DNA of 64,000 nucleotides from Butyrivibrio sp. (GCA_022486625.1 JAKVKH010000010.1:1-64000), one strand, 5' to 3'; positions 1-9,286 are shown, numbered from the stretch's first letter. Translations and numbers: made by a program. The notes: a model not told the origin generated them from the letters alone.

Positions 1-56
1 GAACCAACACTTATCATATCACTGGAGGTTTTTACTTGAAGCTGAAGCAACTGTGG

Positions 57-81
57 TCCACCTGCATAGCAGGTGGTTTTC
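57..81 (+). terminator. Short perfect hairpin with T-rich tail
   Basis: An 8-bp perfect stem (CCACCTGC / GCAGGTGG, loop ATA) is followed by TTTTCT. It looks like a rho-independent terminator for a plus-strand gene lying to the left of the window, or like the structured end of a mobile element. The gene it would serve is not visible. Confidence 0.5.
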
Positions 82-135
82 TAAAAGATTGCCTTACAAG
101 AAAAGCACGTCCGGAGGAAGCTTTTGGTTGCTTCC
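80..135 (-). terminator. Larger hairpin, U-tract on the minus strand
   Basis: Arms GCACGTC and GACGTGC enclose an inner pairing GGAAGC/GCTTCC. Read on the minus strand, the stem is followed by TTTTCTTG, as in an intrinsic terminator or a terminator shielding an element on its left. No protein gene was recognised in positions 1 to 392; the rest of this stretch holds only the ktrB promoter. Confidence 0.4.
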
Positions 136-283
136 CCTGACGTGCCCTGCTGTTGACTTGGAATATCCGGTACAATATCACATTGCATTTCCGTATTCTC
201 CATCTGTCCTGAGTTTCTTTTATATTATCCGTAAAATGTATGTACGTCAAGATACCTGTATGCAAAAATACAGCAAAAAGGTG

Positions 284-312
284 TTGTATAAAATCAGGCA
301 ACGTATTATGAT
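284..312 (+). promoter_or_regulatory. Probable sigma-A promoter of ktrBA
   Basis: A -35 box TTGTAT (284-289) is followed after 17 bp by a -10 box TATGAT (307-312), about 80 bp before the chosen ktrB start. A second TATAAT lies at 346-351 without a well-spaced -35. I looked for a c-di-AMP (ydaO) riboswitch here, because that class often controls ktr genes, and saw none of its conserved blocks. Confidence 0.45.
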
Positions 313-392
313 ACATAGATGTCGGAATTGCATATGACAAAAAACTATAATATGTGCGACAATATGCGCTGTCTGTGCAATCGGGAGCAGTT

Positions 393-1727
393 ATGATTAT
401 TCTGGGGAAAAATATACACATTACATCATTTCGTGTCATCAGTTTCGGTTTTCTGTTTGTAATACTGGCGGGAAGTTTTCTGCTGATGATGCCTTTTGCC
501 AGCAAGGCACCCGGCAGTGCAAGTTTCATTGATTCTCTCTTCACCGCAACGTCTGCCGTCTGCGTAACCGGGCTGGTCGTCCATGATACGGCAACATACT
601 GGACCTCTTTTGGGCATGCGGTAATTCTCTGTCTGATCCAGATCGGTGGTATGGGTGTCATTACCGTTGCCGTTGCCCTTGCAATGATTTCAGGACGCAA
701 AATTGGTCTGATGCAGCGTAATACCATGAAAGAAGCAATTGCCGCACCGCACGTTGGCGGTATTGTCAGACTGACAAAATTCATTGTAAAGATCACCATT
801 GTTATCGAACTGGCCGGTGCACTGATCATGTCTCCCATATTTATCCGGGATTTTGGAATCGGTCGCGGCATATGGTTTTCTTTCTTTCATTCCATTTCTG
901 CATTCTGTAATGCCGGATTTGATCTTCTGGGGATCCGTGGACACTATTCTTCCCTGACCACCTATGTAACTCAGCCGGTGATCAACCTTGTCATCATGGG
1001 TCTGATTATTTCCGGCGGTTTCGGCTTTCTGACCTGGGAAGATGTTCTGACACACGGCATCCATTTCCGTAAATATCGCCTGCAGAGTAAGATGATTCTG
1101 ACCATTACGCCATTTCTCATCATTCTGCCTGCACTGTTTTTCTATTTTTACGAATATAATAATGTATCCGGTTCAGCAAGATTCTGGATGTCCATCTTCC
1201 AGTCTGTAACCCCCAGAACTGCCGGATTCAATACAGCAGACCTTGCTTCATTAAGTGAACCGAGCGTTGCCATCATCACGATTCTGATGCTGATCGGTGG
1301 TTCCCCGGGATCTACTGCCGGTGGTATGAAAAATACAACTGTATTTTTCCTTCTTCTTTCTTCACTCTCCGTATTTCGCAGAAAGAACGATACCGTCTGC
1401 TTTAAGCGCCGTATTTCTGATGACACACTGAAAAATGCTTCTACCATTCTGATGATGTACCTTGTGCTTTTTCTTACAGGTGGTCTGATTATCAGTTGTC
1501 TGGAAAAGCTTCCAATTCATGTCTGTCTGTTTGAAACGGCTTCCGCTATTGGCACTGTTGGTCTGACGCTTGGCATTACACCGACACTCGGATCTGTTTC
1601 CAAACTGATTCTGATCTGTCTGATGTTCTTTGGCAGAGTTGGGGGGCTCACACTGATTTTTGCCACCTCTGCGAATCCGAGACATAACCTGTCTCGTTTC
1701 CCGCAGGAAGATGTCACCGTCGGATAA
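393..1727 (+). CDS. ktrB: TrkH/KtrB-family potassium uptake channel subunit
   Basis: This is the membrane pore of a Ktr/Trk-type K+ uptake system, expected to work with the cytosolic RCK subunit encoded next. The protein is 444 residues from the ATG at 393, the normal length for KtrB. All four selectivity-filter loops are visible as VTGL, NAGF, TAGF and TVGL, each with its key glycine, between hydrophobic hairpins. An in-frame GTG at 354 would add 13 residues, but GGGAG sits just before 393 and the family normally starts near the first membrane segment, so 393 is preferred. The ktrA start lies 33 bp downstream, so the two are probably cotranscribed. Whether transport is Na+-coupled, as in KtrAB, cannot be read from the sequence. 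Confidence 0.93.
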   Translation: MIILGKNIHITSFRVISFGFLFVILAGSFLLMMPFASKAPGSASFIDSLFTATSAVCVTGLVVHDTATYWTSFGHAVILCLIQIGGMGVITVAVALAMISGRKIGLMQRNTMKEAIAAPHVGGIVRLTKFIVKITIVIELAGALIMSPIFIRDFGIGRGIWFSFFHSISAFCNAGFDLLGIRGHYSSLTTYVTQPVINLVIMGLIISGGFGFLTWEDVLTHGIHFRKYRLQSKMILTITPFLIILPALFFYFYEYNNVSGSARFWMSIFQSVTPRTAGFNTADLASLSEPSVAIITILMLIGGSPGSTAGGMKNTTVFFLLLSSLSVFRRKNDTVCFKRRISDDTLKNASTILMMYLVLFLTGGLIISCLEKLPIHVCLFETASAIGTVGLTLGITPTLGSVSKLILICLMFFGRVGGLTLIFATSANPRHNLSRFPQEDVTVG

Positions 1728-1760
1728 AAAAATTTATAAATAACAGGAGTGTAATCTCTT

Positions 1761-2408
1761 ATGAAAAACGTATTGCTGATCGGACTTGGAAGATTTGGAA
1801 GACATATTGCAATCAAACTGAATGAACTGCATCATCAGGTTATGGCAGTGGATAAACTGGAGCGCCGTGTTGACGCAGTGACTTCCTATGTCACAAACGC
1901 ACAGATCGGAGACAGCACGAATGAAGAATTCATGCGTTCTCTCGGCATTGACAATTTTGACCTGTGCATCGTTGCCATCGGTGATGATTTCCAGAGTTCT
2001 CTGGAAACGACTTCCCTTTTAAAGGAGCTTGGTGCCAAAATGGTAGTGTCAAGAGCTGCCCGTGATGTACATGCCAAGTTTCTGCTTCGTAACGGCGCTG
2101 ATCATGTAGTATATCCGGAACGCCAGCTTGCTACCTGGACAGCCATCAGATACAGTTCTGATCATATTTTCGACTATATGGAACTGGACAAGGACTCTGC
2201 CATTTTTGAAGTTTCCACTCCAGATGAATGGGTCGGCAAGACCGTCGGAGATCTGGATATCAGAAAAAATCTGGATCTGAATGTTCTGGGAATCAAAAAA
2301 AATGGTAAGCTTGATCTGAAAATCACTCCGGAAACAACGTTTTCTGCAGATGAAGACCTTCTGATTCTGGGAAATAACCATGATATTCAGAAACTGTTCC
2401 ACGAATAA
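1761..2408 (+). CDS. ktrA: KtrA/TrkA-family RCK regulatory subunit
   Basis: This cytosolic gating subunit forms the nucleotide-binding ring on KtrB. The N-terminal half is an RCK_N Rossmann domain with the glycine-rich turn GLGRFG (residues about 7-12) and the acidic residue ending strand 2 (AVDK). The last 80 residues fit an RCK_C (TrkA_C) ligand domain, which in many Firmicutes binds c-di-AMP. At 215 residues it is a single RCK unit, as in KtrA, rather than the double unit of E. coli TrkA. The ribosome site AGGAG lies 13 bp before the ATG. It follows ktrB by 33 bp on the same strand and is closed by the hairpin at 2429-2473. Confidence 0.93.
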   Translation: MKNVLLIGLGRFGRHIAIKLNELHHQVMAVDKLERRVDAVTSYVTNAQIGDSTNEEFMRSLGIDNFDLCIVAIGDDFQSSLETTSLLKELGAKMVVSRAARDVHAKFLLRNGADHVVYPERQLATWTAIRYSSDHIFDYMELDKDSAIFEVSTPDEWVGKTVGDLDIRKNLDLNVLGIKKNGKLDLKITPETTFSADEDLLILGNNHDIQKLFHE

Positions 2409-2428
2409 AAATGTATTTTTTTCAATAC

Positions 2429-2473
2429 GCCCATCGAGAACAACCTGATACATCAGTCGTTCCGATGGGCATA
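2429..2473. terminator. Bidirectional terminator between ktrA and the EF-hand gene
   Basis: A long imperfect stem has outer arms GCCCATCG / CGATGGGC. It is flanked by a T-run on the minus-strand side and AT-rich sequence on the other. It can end both the plus-strand ktrBA transcript and the minus-strand gene that stops at 2479. Confidence 0.7.
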
Positions 2474-2478
2474 TTATA

Positions 2479-3543
2479 TTATGCTCTTTCTGCTGCCAGA
2501 TCAATATGCTGAATGGTACCCGCCCGTCCGTCTTCATGCAGAAATACTCCCGTAGACTGAATCTTCCCCTTTGACTGAAAATCACTTCCCAGCTGTGTAA
2601 ACTGTGTCTGCGTTTCTCCGAGATAAATGGCACCGACACCTTCATTTTTCAGGCTGATCAGGCTGTCCTCTCCGCCTTCATTCTTCATCCACACCTTCAA
2701 TTCATTCCATATCCCGTCATTTTCATCAATCCACCCATTTTCATCTTCATCATAGGACTTCAGGTCGTCAAAACCATCTCCACTCTCTGTGCCGAACAGT
2801 TCTGAACCGTCATTAATTTTTCCATCGCCATTTTTATCAATTGCAAGGAAGCCTGATCCGTCGCAAAGTTTTGAAATCTTCTCTTCCTCCCCATCACAAT
2901 CCAGATCAAAATAAAATTTCTGATCTGACAACTTCGTTACACCTGCACCGACATTGATTACCAACGGATCAGTCATCTCCGTCTGCTGCCTTACCTGAAC
3001 TCCTGTATACTGCATAAAGCTTCTGCTCATCCCGATCCCGATACCAAAACTGATTGTACGTCCATCTTCTGTGAGCGCCGTCCCTGTCCCTGTAAACTGT
3101 GTTTCTTCATGCTCTGCAAATCCAGACACCTGCGTAATTACACTGTATCCGGAAGAAGCATTCTCCTGCAACCCTGATAACTCACTTTGCAGACTCCCTG
3201 CCAGTTCTGACATCGAATCGCCGTACAAAGTGCCAAGTAACTTCAGAATAGCCTGCAACAGCTGAATCTGTACTGATGCCAGGAAATCTATGTTCTGCTC
3301 GTTATCTGCTTCATTCTGAACCGCCTGCGACTTTTTCGTTGCCATATCGAGGTAGTTACTACCCTGATCAGATATTTCATACTGTTCTATTTCCTGCATC
3401 GAAGACTGATATGTATCCCTTTCTCTTTTTACTGCTTCTGTCCATCTCTGTCCAAAATTCAGCTCTGCTGTCGCATATCCGGCATTCACACTCTGGTACG
3501 CTCTGTCTGCATTCAGGTTCACATTACTTGCTGCAATTCTCAT
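2479..3543 (-). CDS. EF-hand-like calcium-binding protein of unknown function
   Basis: I do not recognise a named family. The protein has 354 residues from the ATG at 3543, which follows the purine-rich GAGGCGG; an upstream in-frame start would add only six residues. The N-terminal third is polar and probably helical, residues 86-108 are a hydrophobic helix, and there is no signal peptide. The C-terminal part carries three Asp/Asn-rich loops: about 213-221, 236-248 (DKNGDGKINDGSE, a textbook EF-hand/dockerin-type loop) and 265-276 (DEDENGWIDEND). The phrase NDGSELFG is also seen in calcium-binding stretches of large secreted RTX-type proteins, so Ca2+ binding is likely. Its cellular location is unclear. 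It stands alone, with a structured RNA just upstream at 3577-3660. Confidence 0.7.
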   Translation of the reverse strand: MRIAASNVNLNADRAYQSVNAGYATAELNFGQRWTEAVKRERDTYQSSMQEIEQYEISDQGSNYLDMATKKSQAVQNEADNEQNIDFLASVQIQLLQAILKLLGTLYGDSMSELAGSLQSELSGLQENASSGYSVITQVSGFAEHEETQFTGTGTALTEDGRTISFGIGIGMSRSFMQYTGVQVRQQTEMTDPLVINVGAGVTKLSDQKFYFDLDCDGEEEKISKLCDGSGFLAIDKNGDGKINDGSELFGTESGDGFDDLKSYDEDENGWIDENDGIWNELKVWMKNEGGEDSLISLKNEGVGAIYLGETQTQFTQLGSDFQSKGKIQSTGVFLHEDGRAGTIQHIDLAAERA

Positions 3544-3576
3544 AAGTCCACCGCCTCTCATGAATCATTTTGAGCA

Positions 3577-3660
3577 AAAAAACAGCGCCAACTCACTTCA
3601 TCCGTGAATCTGACGCCATCCTTTGCCGATGGAAGCTCCGCTTCATACATTTACAGCGCT
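3577..3660 (-). ncRNA. Structured leader or terminator RNA with poly-U end
   Basis: Read on the minus strand, arms AGCGC and GCGCT enclose two clear hairpins (GAAGC-GGA-GCTTC and CCATC-loop-GATGG) and a further paired stretch, then seven T residues. It lies 70 bp after pflA (same strand) and about 35 bp before the EF-hand gene. It could be an elaborate pflA terminator or an attenuator for the EF-hand gene. I compared it by eye with c-di-GMP-I, c-di-GMP-II and fluoride riboswitch cores and it does not match. Confidence 0.4.
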
Positions 3661-3769
3661 TTCCCTGGCTGTTTTGTTCCCTTATAAATATATCTATATA
3701 TCACATATTTATATGTCTCTTCATATATTTATATCGGTAGACTGATGAGATTACTTTACATAAATGAAC

Positions 3770-4498
3770 TCATTTTCTGCTTTCCAGTATTTCCTGTGCA
3801 TTTTGTACCCGTTCCGAAGATGGCGATTCCACTCCATCAAGCGAATACTCCATACCCAGTTCCTTCCATTTATATGCACCAAGCGAATGGTATGGCAGTA
3901 CCTCGATTTTCTGTACATTTTTCAGCGTACCGATAAACTTCGCCAGGCGATGCAAATATCTATCATCATCTGTTATCCCGGGAACCAGTACATGACGGAT
4001 CCAGACCGGCTTCCCGATCTCAGACAGATATTCTGCGCAGTCCAGAATATTCTTATTAGAATGCCCGGTCAACAGCTGATGCTGCTCATCGTCAATATGC
4101 TTCAGATCCAAAAGCACCAGATCGGTATGCTTCATCAGCTCCTTAAATTTGGTAAAAAAGGGCTCTCTTCTTGAAAATGGCTGCGCAGCAGTATCCAGAA
4201 CTGTCCCAATACCTCTTTGTTTTGCCTTAATAAACAGTTCAATCATAAAATCAATCTGCAGCAGTGCTTCACCTCCGCTGACCGTAATCCCACCGTCTTC
4301 ACGCCAGTAGCTCTTATAGCGTTCTGCCTTATCCAGAAGTTCATCTGCATCCATCCAAAGTTCTGTTGATGAATCCCATGTATCTGCATTATGACAGTAT
4401 CTGCAGCGCATGGCACAGCCCTGCAGAAATATGACATAACGGACTCCCGGTCCATCTACTGATCCAAAAGATTCAAGTGAATGTATTGCACCTCTCAT
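3770..4498 (-). CDS. pflA: Pyruvate formate-lyase activating enzyme
   Basis: This radical SAM enzyme abstracts a hydrogen from the essential glycine of pyruvate formate-lyase, using a [4Fe-4S] cluster and S-adenosylmethionine. The cluster ligands are C28, C32 and C35 in CAMRCRYC, with the glycine-rich SAM contact SGGEAL further on. Length (242 residues) is normal for PflA. Start ATG 4498 follows GAGGAAT. It lies 135 bp downstream of pflB on the same strand, the usual pflB-pflA order, with a hairpin between them that could lower pflA expression relative to pflB. Confidence 0.95.
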   Translation of the reverse strand: MRGAIHSLESFGSVDGPGVRYVIFLQGCAMRCRYCHNADTWDSSTELWMDADELLDKAERYKSYWREDGGITVSGGEALLQIDFMIELFIKAKQRGIGTVLDTAAQPFSRREPFFTKFKELMKHTDLVLLDLKHIDDEQHQLLTGHSNKNILDCAEYLSEIGKPVWIRHVLVPGITDDDRYLHRLAKFIGTLKNVQKIEVLPYHSLGAYKWKELGMEYSLDGVESPSSERVQNAQEILESRK

Positions 4499-4584
4499 AA
4501 TTCATTCCTCATATGTCATCTTTTCTCTTCCTGATGGCACCTTCTCTTCATTATTATATACGAATTCTGCCTTTTTACAAACGA

Positions 4585-4621
4585 GCGCCATCTGCAAAAC
4601 CTTTGGTTTCACAGGTGGCGC
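4585..4621 (-). terminator. Intercistronic hairpin between pflB and pflA
   Basis: Ten-bp arms GCGCCACCTG / CAGATGGCGC (one mismatch), loop of about 17 nt, with only a weak T-stretch after it on the minus strand. This suggests a leaky terminator or an RNA-stabilising stem that would give more pflB than pflA product. Confidence 0.6.
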
Positions 4622-4633
4622 CCGCTTACGTAA

Positions 4634-6883
4634 TTACATATTTGAATGACAGGTTCTGGAAATTACATCCATCTGCTGCTCTTTGGTCAGATCAATGAAC
4701 TTAACCGCATAACCGGATACACGAATCGTAAAGTTCGCATATTCTGGCTTTTCCGGATGTTCCATTGCATCGATCAGTTTTTCCGTACCAAATACATTCA
4801 CATTCAGATGATGCGCCCCACGATCAAAATACCCATCGAGAACATTGGCCAGATTCTGGCTTCTCTCTTCCTCTGTGTGTCCAAGTGCACCAGGATTTAC
4901 GGTCTGGGTATTGGAGATTCCATCCAGTGCATATTCATATGGAAGCTTTGCAACAGAATTCAGTGAAGCAAGAAGTCCACTCTGTTCTGCACCATAAGAC
5001 GGATTAGCACCCGGTGAAAGCGGTGTCCATGCCTTTCTTCCATCCGGAAGTGTTCCGGTATTCTTACCATAAACAACATTAGAGGTAATGGTCAGAATGG
5101 AAGTTGTAGGCTCTGAATCGCGATATGTATGATACTTTCTGAGCTTTGTCATGAATGTCTTGAGCAGCCATACTGCAATATCATCTGCTCTGTCATCATC
5201 ATTACCGTAACGCGGGAAGTCTCCCTCGATCTGGAAGTCTGTTGTCACACCGTCTTCATCACGGACCGCCTTTACCTTTGCATACTTGATTGCGGAAAGG
5301 GAATCAACCACATGTGAAAAACCTGCAATACCGGTTGCAAAAGTACGTCTTACATCCGTATCGATCAGTGCCATTTCAGCAGCTTCATAATAATACTTGT
5401 CATGCATATACTGAATCAGATTCAGTACATTGACATACAGACCTGCAAGCCAGTCCATCATGACATCGTATTTCTTCATTACTTCATCATAATCAAGAAC
5501 CTCATCTGTAATCGGCTTGTAGTCAGGTCCCACCTGCATCTTGGTTTTCTCATCAACACCACCGTTGATAGCATACAGAAGACATTTTGCAAGGTTCGCA
5601 CGTGCACCGAAGAACTGCATTTCCTTACCGGTCTGTGTTGCAGATACGCAGCAGCAGATCGAATAATCATCGCCCCATACAGGACGCATTACATCATCAT
5701 TCTCATACTGAATGGAACTAGTTGTCACTGAAATTTTGGATGCATATTTTTTAAAGTGCTGTGGCAGTCTTGAAGAATAAAGTACTGTCAGGTTCGGTTC
5801 CGGTGAAGGTCCCATATTTTCAAGCGTATGCAGGAAGCGGTAATCATTCTTTGTTACCATATGACGTCCGTCCTGTCCGATTCCGCCGACTTCCAGTGTT
5901 GCCCATACCGGATCTCCGGAGAACAACTGATTATAAGAAGGAATTCTCGCAAACTTCACCATACGGAACTTCATGACCATATGATCAATCAGCTCCTGCG
6001 CCTGCTTCTCTGTAAGTGTGCCTTCCTGAATATCTCTCTGCATGTAAATATCAAGGAATGTGGATACACGGCCAACGCTCATTGCTGCACCGTTCTGCTG
6101 CTTTACCGCTGCAAGATATCCAAAGTACAGCCACTGAACTGCTTCCTGTGCATTCTTTGCAGGTACTGTGATATCAAATCCATAAGCCTTTGCCATCTCT
6201 GCGATCTGCTTAAGTGCACGGATCTGCTCTGAAAGTTCTTCTCTCTGACGGATCACATCATCTGTCATAATGCCACATCCGCAATTCGCAAAATCTTCCT
6301 GTTTCTTCTTTACGAGAAAATCAATTCCATAAAGAGCAATTCTTCTGTAATCGCCGACAATACGACCTCTTCCGTATGTATCCGGAAGTCCTGTCACAAT
6401 CTTATTATGACGTGCAAGCTTCATCTCCGGTGTATAAGCATCAAATACTGCTGCATTATGTGTTTTATGATAATCCGTAAAAATTTTGTGGAGCTGCGGA
6501 TCCGGTGTATAACCATATGTCGTGCATGCTTCCTCTGCCATCTTGATACCACCGTAAGGCATGAATGCACGCTTGAGCGGCTTATCTGTCTGAAGACCGA
6601 CTACTTTCTCAAGGTCTTTATCTTTCTCACTGATATATCCCGGGCCATATGCGGTAATGGAAGAAACAACCTCTGTCTCCATATCCAGAACACCGCCCTT
6701 GGCACGTTCCTGCTTCTGAAGATCCTGCAGGATTCCCCAGAGTTTATCTGTTGCTTCAGTCGGACCTTCAAGAAATGTCTCGTCTCCATCATACTGTGTG
6801 TAATTATCCTGTATAAAATCTCTTACATCGACATCATCAAGCCAATGTGTTCCGCGGAAGCCGCGCCATTCCTGTCTCAACAT
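4634..6883 (-). CDS. pflB: Formate C-acetyltransferase (pyruvate formate-lyase)
   Basis: This cytosolic glycyl-radical enzyme converts pyruvate and CoA to acetyl-CoA and formate, the central anaerobic pyruvate split. The radical glycine is G724 in RVSGYAV near the C-terminus. The catalytic cysteines are C411-C412, followed by VS; a third cysteine, C410, directly precedes them. The 749-residue length matches canonical PflB. Start ATG 6883 has a strong AGGAGG site. The promoter has TTGACA and TTATAC boxes with a Rex-like palindrome over the -35, which implies control by NADH/NAD+ ratio. It is cotranscribed or coupled with pflA. Confidence 0.97.
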   Translation of the reverse strand: MLRQEWRGFRGTHWLDDVDVRDFIQDNYTQYDGDETFLEGPTEATDKLWGILQDLQKQERAKGGVLDMETEVVSSITAYGPGYISEKDKDLEKVVGLQTDKPLKRAFMPYGGIKMAEEACTTYGYTPDPQLHKIFTDYHKTHNAAVFDAYTPEMKLARHNKIVTGLPDTYGRGRIVGDYRRIALYGIDFLVKKKQEDFANCGCGIMTDDVIRQREELSEQIRALKQIAEMAKAYGFDITVPAKNAQEAVQWLYFGYLAAVKQQNGAAMSVGRVSTFLDIYMQRDIQEGTLTEKQAQELIDHMVMKFRMVKFARIPSYNQLFSGDPVWATLEVGGIGQDGRHMVTKNDYRFLHTLENMGPSPEPNLTVLYSSRLPQHFKKYASKISVTTSSIQYENDDVMRPVWGDDYSICCCVSATQTGKEMQFFGARANLAKCLLYAINGGVDEKTKMQVGPDYKPITDEVLDYDEVMKKYDVMMDWLAGLYVNVLNLIQYMHDKYYYEAAEMALIDTDVRRTFATGIAGFSHVVDSLSAIKYAKVKAVRDEDGVTTDFQIEGDFPRYGNDDDRADDIAVWLLKTFMTKLRKYHTYRDSEPTTSILTITSNVVYGKNTGTLPDGRKAWTPLSPGANPSYGAEQSGLLASLNSVAKLPYEYALDGISNTQTVNPGALGHTEEERSQNLANVLDGYFDRGAHHLNVNVFGTEKLIDAMEHPEKPEYANFTIRVSGYAVKFIDLTKEQQMDVISRTCHSNM

Positions 6884-6929
6884 ATCAGTATCCTCCTGAA
6901 TAAAATCATATCAACTGTTTACGGGCAGA

Positions 6930-6958
6930 GTATAACACGAGGCATATTATTTTGTCAA
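6930..6958 (-). promoter_or_regulatory. pflB promoter
   Basis: On the minus strand a perfect -35 TTGACA (6953-6958) is separated by 17 bp from the -10 TTATAC (6930-6935). The start codon lies about 47 bp below the -10. Confidence 0.75.
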
Positions 6959-6969
6959 ATTTTTAACAT
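6952..6969. promoter_or_regulatory. Rex-like operator over the pflB -35 box
   Basis: The plus strand reads TTGTCAA, four bases, then TTAACAT. This fits the Rex consensus TTGTTAA-N4-TTAACAA with two mismatches and covers the -35 hexamer. Rex is the NADH-sensing repressor of fermentation genes in Clostridia, and pfl genes are common targets. This is inference from motif and position. Confidence 0.55.
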
Positions 6970-7086
6970 ACACCATATATTGTGTTGTTCCTTATCCTTG
7001 GCACGTCATATTGTATCATTGGCAGGAGTGTCCGTCAATACTTCCAGCAAATATATCTTTACTGTCTTTAAATTCGTTGTTTTTTT

Positions 7087-8400
7087 CTACAGTATATCAA
7101 TCTGCTCTCCTGCAAGTGCCTTGTTCATGCTGCGGACAGCACAGAACTTCCCGCACATGCTGCAGGTATCACTGTGATCATCCTCCGGGGCTCTGCTTGC
7201 CCGGATCTTTCTGGCGGTCTCCGGATCAATTGCCTGCAGCCACTGCGCCTCCCAGTCCAGCTTTCTCCTGGCATCCGCCATACGGTCATCCTGCTGCCTT
7301 ACTCCGGGGATTCCCTTGGCAATATCTGCCGCATGCGCTGCAATCCGGCTGGCAATGATTCCCTGGTGTACATCCTCCAGATTCGGAAGTGCAAGATGCT
7401 CTGCCGGCGTAACATAGCACAGAAAAGCTGCTCCCGCTGCCGCTGCAATTGCTCCGCCAATCGCTGCCGTAATATGATCATAACCCGGCGCAATATCTGT
7501 TACCAGAGGTCCCAGTACATAAAACGGTGCTCCCTTGCAGATGGTCTGCTGTACCTTCATATTTGCCGCAATCTGATCCATCGGCACATGCCCCGGTCCT
7601 TCAACCATAACCTGAACATCCCGGTTCCATGCACGCTGTGTCAGCTCTCCCAGCCGCAGAAGTTCCTCAATCTGACAGCCGTCCGTTGCATCTGCAAGGC
7701 ATCCCGGCCTGCAGGCATCTCCAAGGCTGATCGTCACATCATGCTCCCTGCAGATTTCCAGAATCTCATCATAGTATTCATAGAACGGATTCTCATTCCC
7801 GGTCATGGACATCCACGCGAACACAAGACTTCCACCCCGGCTGACAATATTCATCTTACGTCCGCCTTTTCTGATCTGTTCAATGGTCTTGCGCGTAATT
7901 CCGCAGTGCAGTGTGACAAAATCAACACCATCCTCCGCATGCAGACGGACCACATCAATGAAATCTTTCGCCATCAGTGTTGCCAGATCTCTCTGATAAT
8001 GAATTACGGCATCATAAACCGGTACCGTACCGACCATGGCCGGACATTCCCGGCACAGCTTCTGCCTGAACGGCTGTGTATTTCCGTGACTGGACAGATC
8101 CATAATTGCCTCTGCCCCAAGATCAACAGCGCTCATAACCTTCTGCATCTCCGTATCGTAGTCTCTGCAGTCTCTGCTGACACCAAGATTAACATTGATC
8201 TTTGTTCTGAGCATACTGCCGATGCCGTTCGGATCCAGGCTTTTATGCACAGGATTTGCCGGAATAACCACTTTGCCCTCCGCCACCAGCTTCATCAGTT
8301 CCTGCTCTGTACGTTGTTCCTTCTCTGCTACTTTACGCAGCTCCGGAGTCACAATTTCTTTTCTGGCTGCCTCCATCTGTGTACAATATGACTTTCCCAT
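7087..8400 (-). CDS. thiC: Phosphomethylpyrimidine synthase
   Basis: ThiC is a radical SAM enzyme that rearranges aminoimidazole ribotide into hydroxymethylpyrimidine phosphate, the pyrimidine half of thiamine. The C-terminal cluster motif CSMCGKFC (C-x2-C-x4-C) is intact, as are the conserved blocks GDACRPGC and VEGPGHVPMDQI. From ATG 8400, preceded by GAGAGAGCAGGAT, it has 437 residues, the short Firmicutes form without the long N-terminal extension of the E. coli enzyme. It is the last gene of the TPP-riboswitch operon, 48 bp after thiD. No strong terminator follows it. Confidence 0.96.
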   Translation of the reverse strand: MGKSYCTQMEAARKEIVTPELRKVAEKEQRTEQELMKLVAEGKVVIPANPVHKSLDPNGIGSMLRTKINVNLGVSRDCRDYDTEMQKVMSAVDLGAEAIMDLSSHGNTQPFRQKLCRECPAMVGTVPVYDAVIHYQRDLATLMAKDFIDVVRLHAEDGVDFVTLHCGITRKTIEQIRKGGRKMNIVSRGGSLVFAWMSMTGNENPFYEYYDEILEICREHDVTISLGDACRPGCLADATDGCQIEELLRLGELTQRAWNRDVQVMVEGPGHVPMDQIAANMKVQQTICKGAPFYVLGPLVTDIAPGYDHITAAIGGAIAAAAGAAFLCYVTPAEHLALPNLEDVHQGIIASRIAAHAADIAKGIPGVRQQDDRMADARRKLDWEAQWLQAIDPETARKIRASRAPEDDHSDTCSMCGKFCAVRSMNKALAGEQIDIL

Positions 8401-8448
8401 AATATCCTGCTCTCTCTTTCTTTTCTGTATCATCTGTTACATTTTCAT

Positions 8449-9252
8449 TCACACTTCTCTGACATAACGTCCCGTAAGTGCGAAGCCATGACTCAAGGGT
8501 CCGTTTCCCTTTCCCAGATCCAACCCGGCTGCAAGTGCATCACTGATATAAGCCTTGGCAATACAGATACTCTCTGCAAGTGAATATCCCTTGGCAAGTC
8601 CGGCCGCAATAGCACTGGACAGTGTACAGCCAGTGCCATGTGTATTTGAACTATTCAGTTTTTTCCCGGTAAACCAGGTTTCTCTCCCCTGTTCCATGAG
8701 CAGATCGTCTGCATCTGAAATGCTGTGTCCGCCCTTAATCAGCACTGCGCAGTGGAAAGTGCGTTCAATTTCCTCTGCAGCACGCTTCATATCCTCATGT
8801 GACAGAATTGATCTTCCGGACAGGATTTCTGCCTCCGGAAGATTCGGCGTTACCAGCGTTGCAATCGGAAGCAGTTCCTCTTTCAGCACTTTAAGTGCAT
8901 CCTGTTTCATCAGCCTTGTCCCGCTTGTAGAAACCATCACGGGATCCACCACGATCTTCTCTGCCTGATATTTCATAAGTCCGCGTGCGACTGTCCTGAT
9001 CACATCCCCTGATCCGAGCATCCCGGTTTTTACCGCTCCAGGACGGATATCTGTAAACACACTGTCGAGCTGCTTTTCCACAAAAGATGGTGTTACCTGC
9101 AAAATACCTGTAACACCTGTGGTATTCTGTGCTGTCAGTGCAGTAATCACCGTCATACCATAAACACCATTGGTAATCATGGTCTTAAGATCCGCCTGTA
9201 TTCCGGCACCTCCTCCGGAATCGCTTCCTGCAATGCTGAGTACTGTATGCAT
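8449..9252 (-). CDS. thiD: Hydroxymethylpyrimidine (phosphate) kinase
   Basis: ThiD phosphorylates HMP and HMP-P to HMP-PP for thiamine phosphate synthesis. The ribokinase-like fold is shown by the N-terminal SIAGSDSGGGAGIQADLK, the substrate-binding PVMVSTSG block and the C-terminal anion-hole motif NTHGTGCTLSSAIAA. The 267 residues from ATG 9252 match the family. An upstream in-frame start would add 24 lysine/arginine-rich residues, but CAGAGGAG sits just before 9252. It is the fourth gene of the thiamine operon, 34 bp after thiW. Confidence 0.95.
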   Translation of the reverse strand: MHTVLSIAGSDSGGGAGIQADLKTMITNGVYGMTVITALTAQNTTGVTGILQVTPSFVEKQLDSVFTDIRPGAVKTGMLGSGDVIRTVARGLMKYQAEKIVVDPVMVSTSGTRLMKQDALKVLKEELLPIATLVTPNLPEAEILSGRSILSHEDMKRAAEEIERTFHCAVLIKGGHSISDADDLLMEQGRETWFTGKKLNSSNTHGTGCTLSSAIAAGLAKGYSLAESICIAKAYISDALAAGLDLGKGNGPLSHGFALTGRYVREV

Positions 9253-9286
9253 TTTTCTCCTCTGCTTTTCCTGTTTCTTCCTTATT

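Noticed and set aside
1..392. c-di-AMP riboswitch ahead of ktrB
   Set aside because: None of the ydaO conserved blocks is present; only simple hairpins and a promoter are seen.
3577..3660. c-di-GMP riboswitch
   Set aside because: The conserved core and tetraloop/receptor arrangement of the c-di-GMP-I class are absent, and the pseudoknot pattern of class II was not found.
5402..8391. Long plus-strand frames opposite pflB and thiC
   Set aside because: They are antisense to genes with intact catalytic motifs, have His/Cys/Ile-rich shadow composition and lack ribosome sites.
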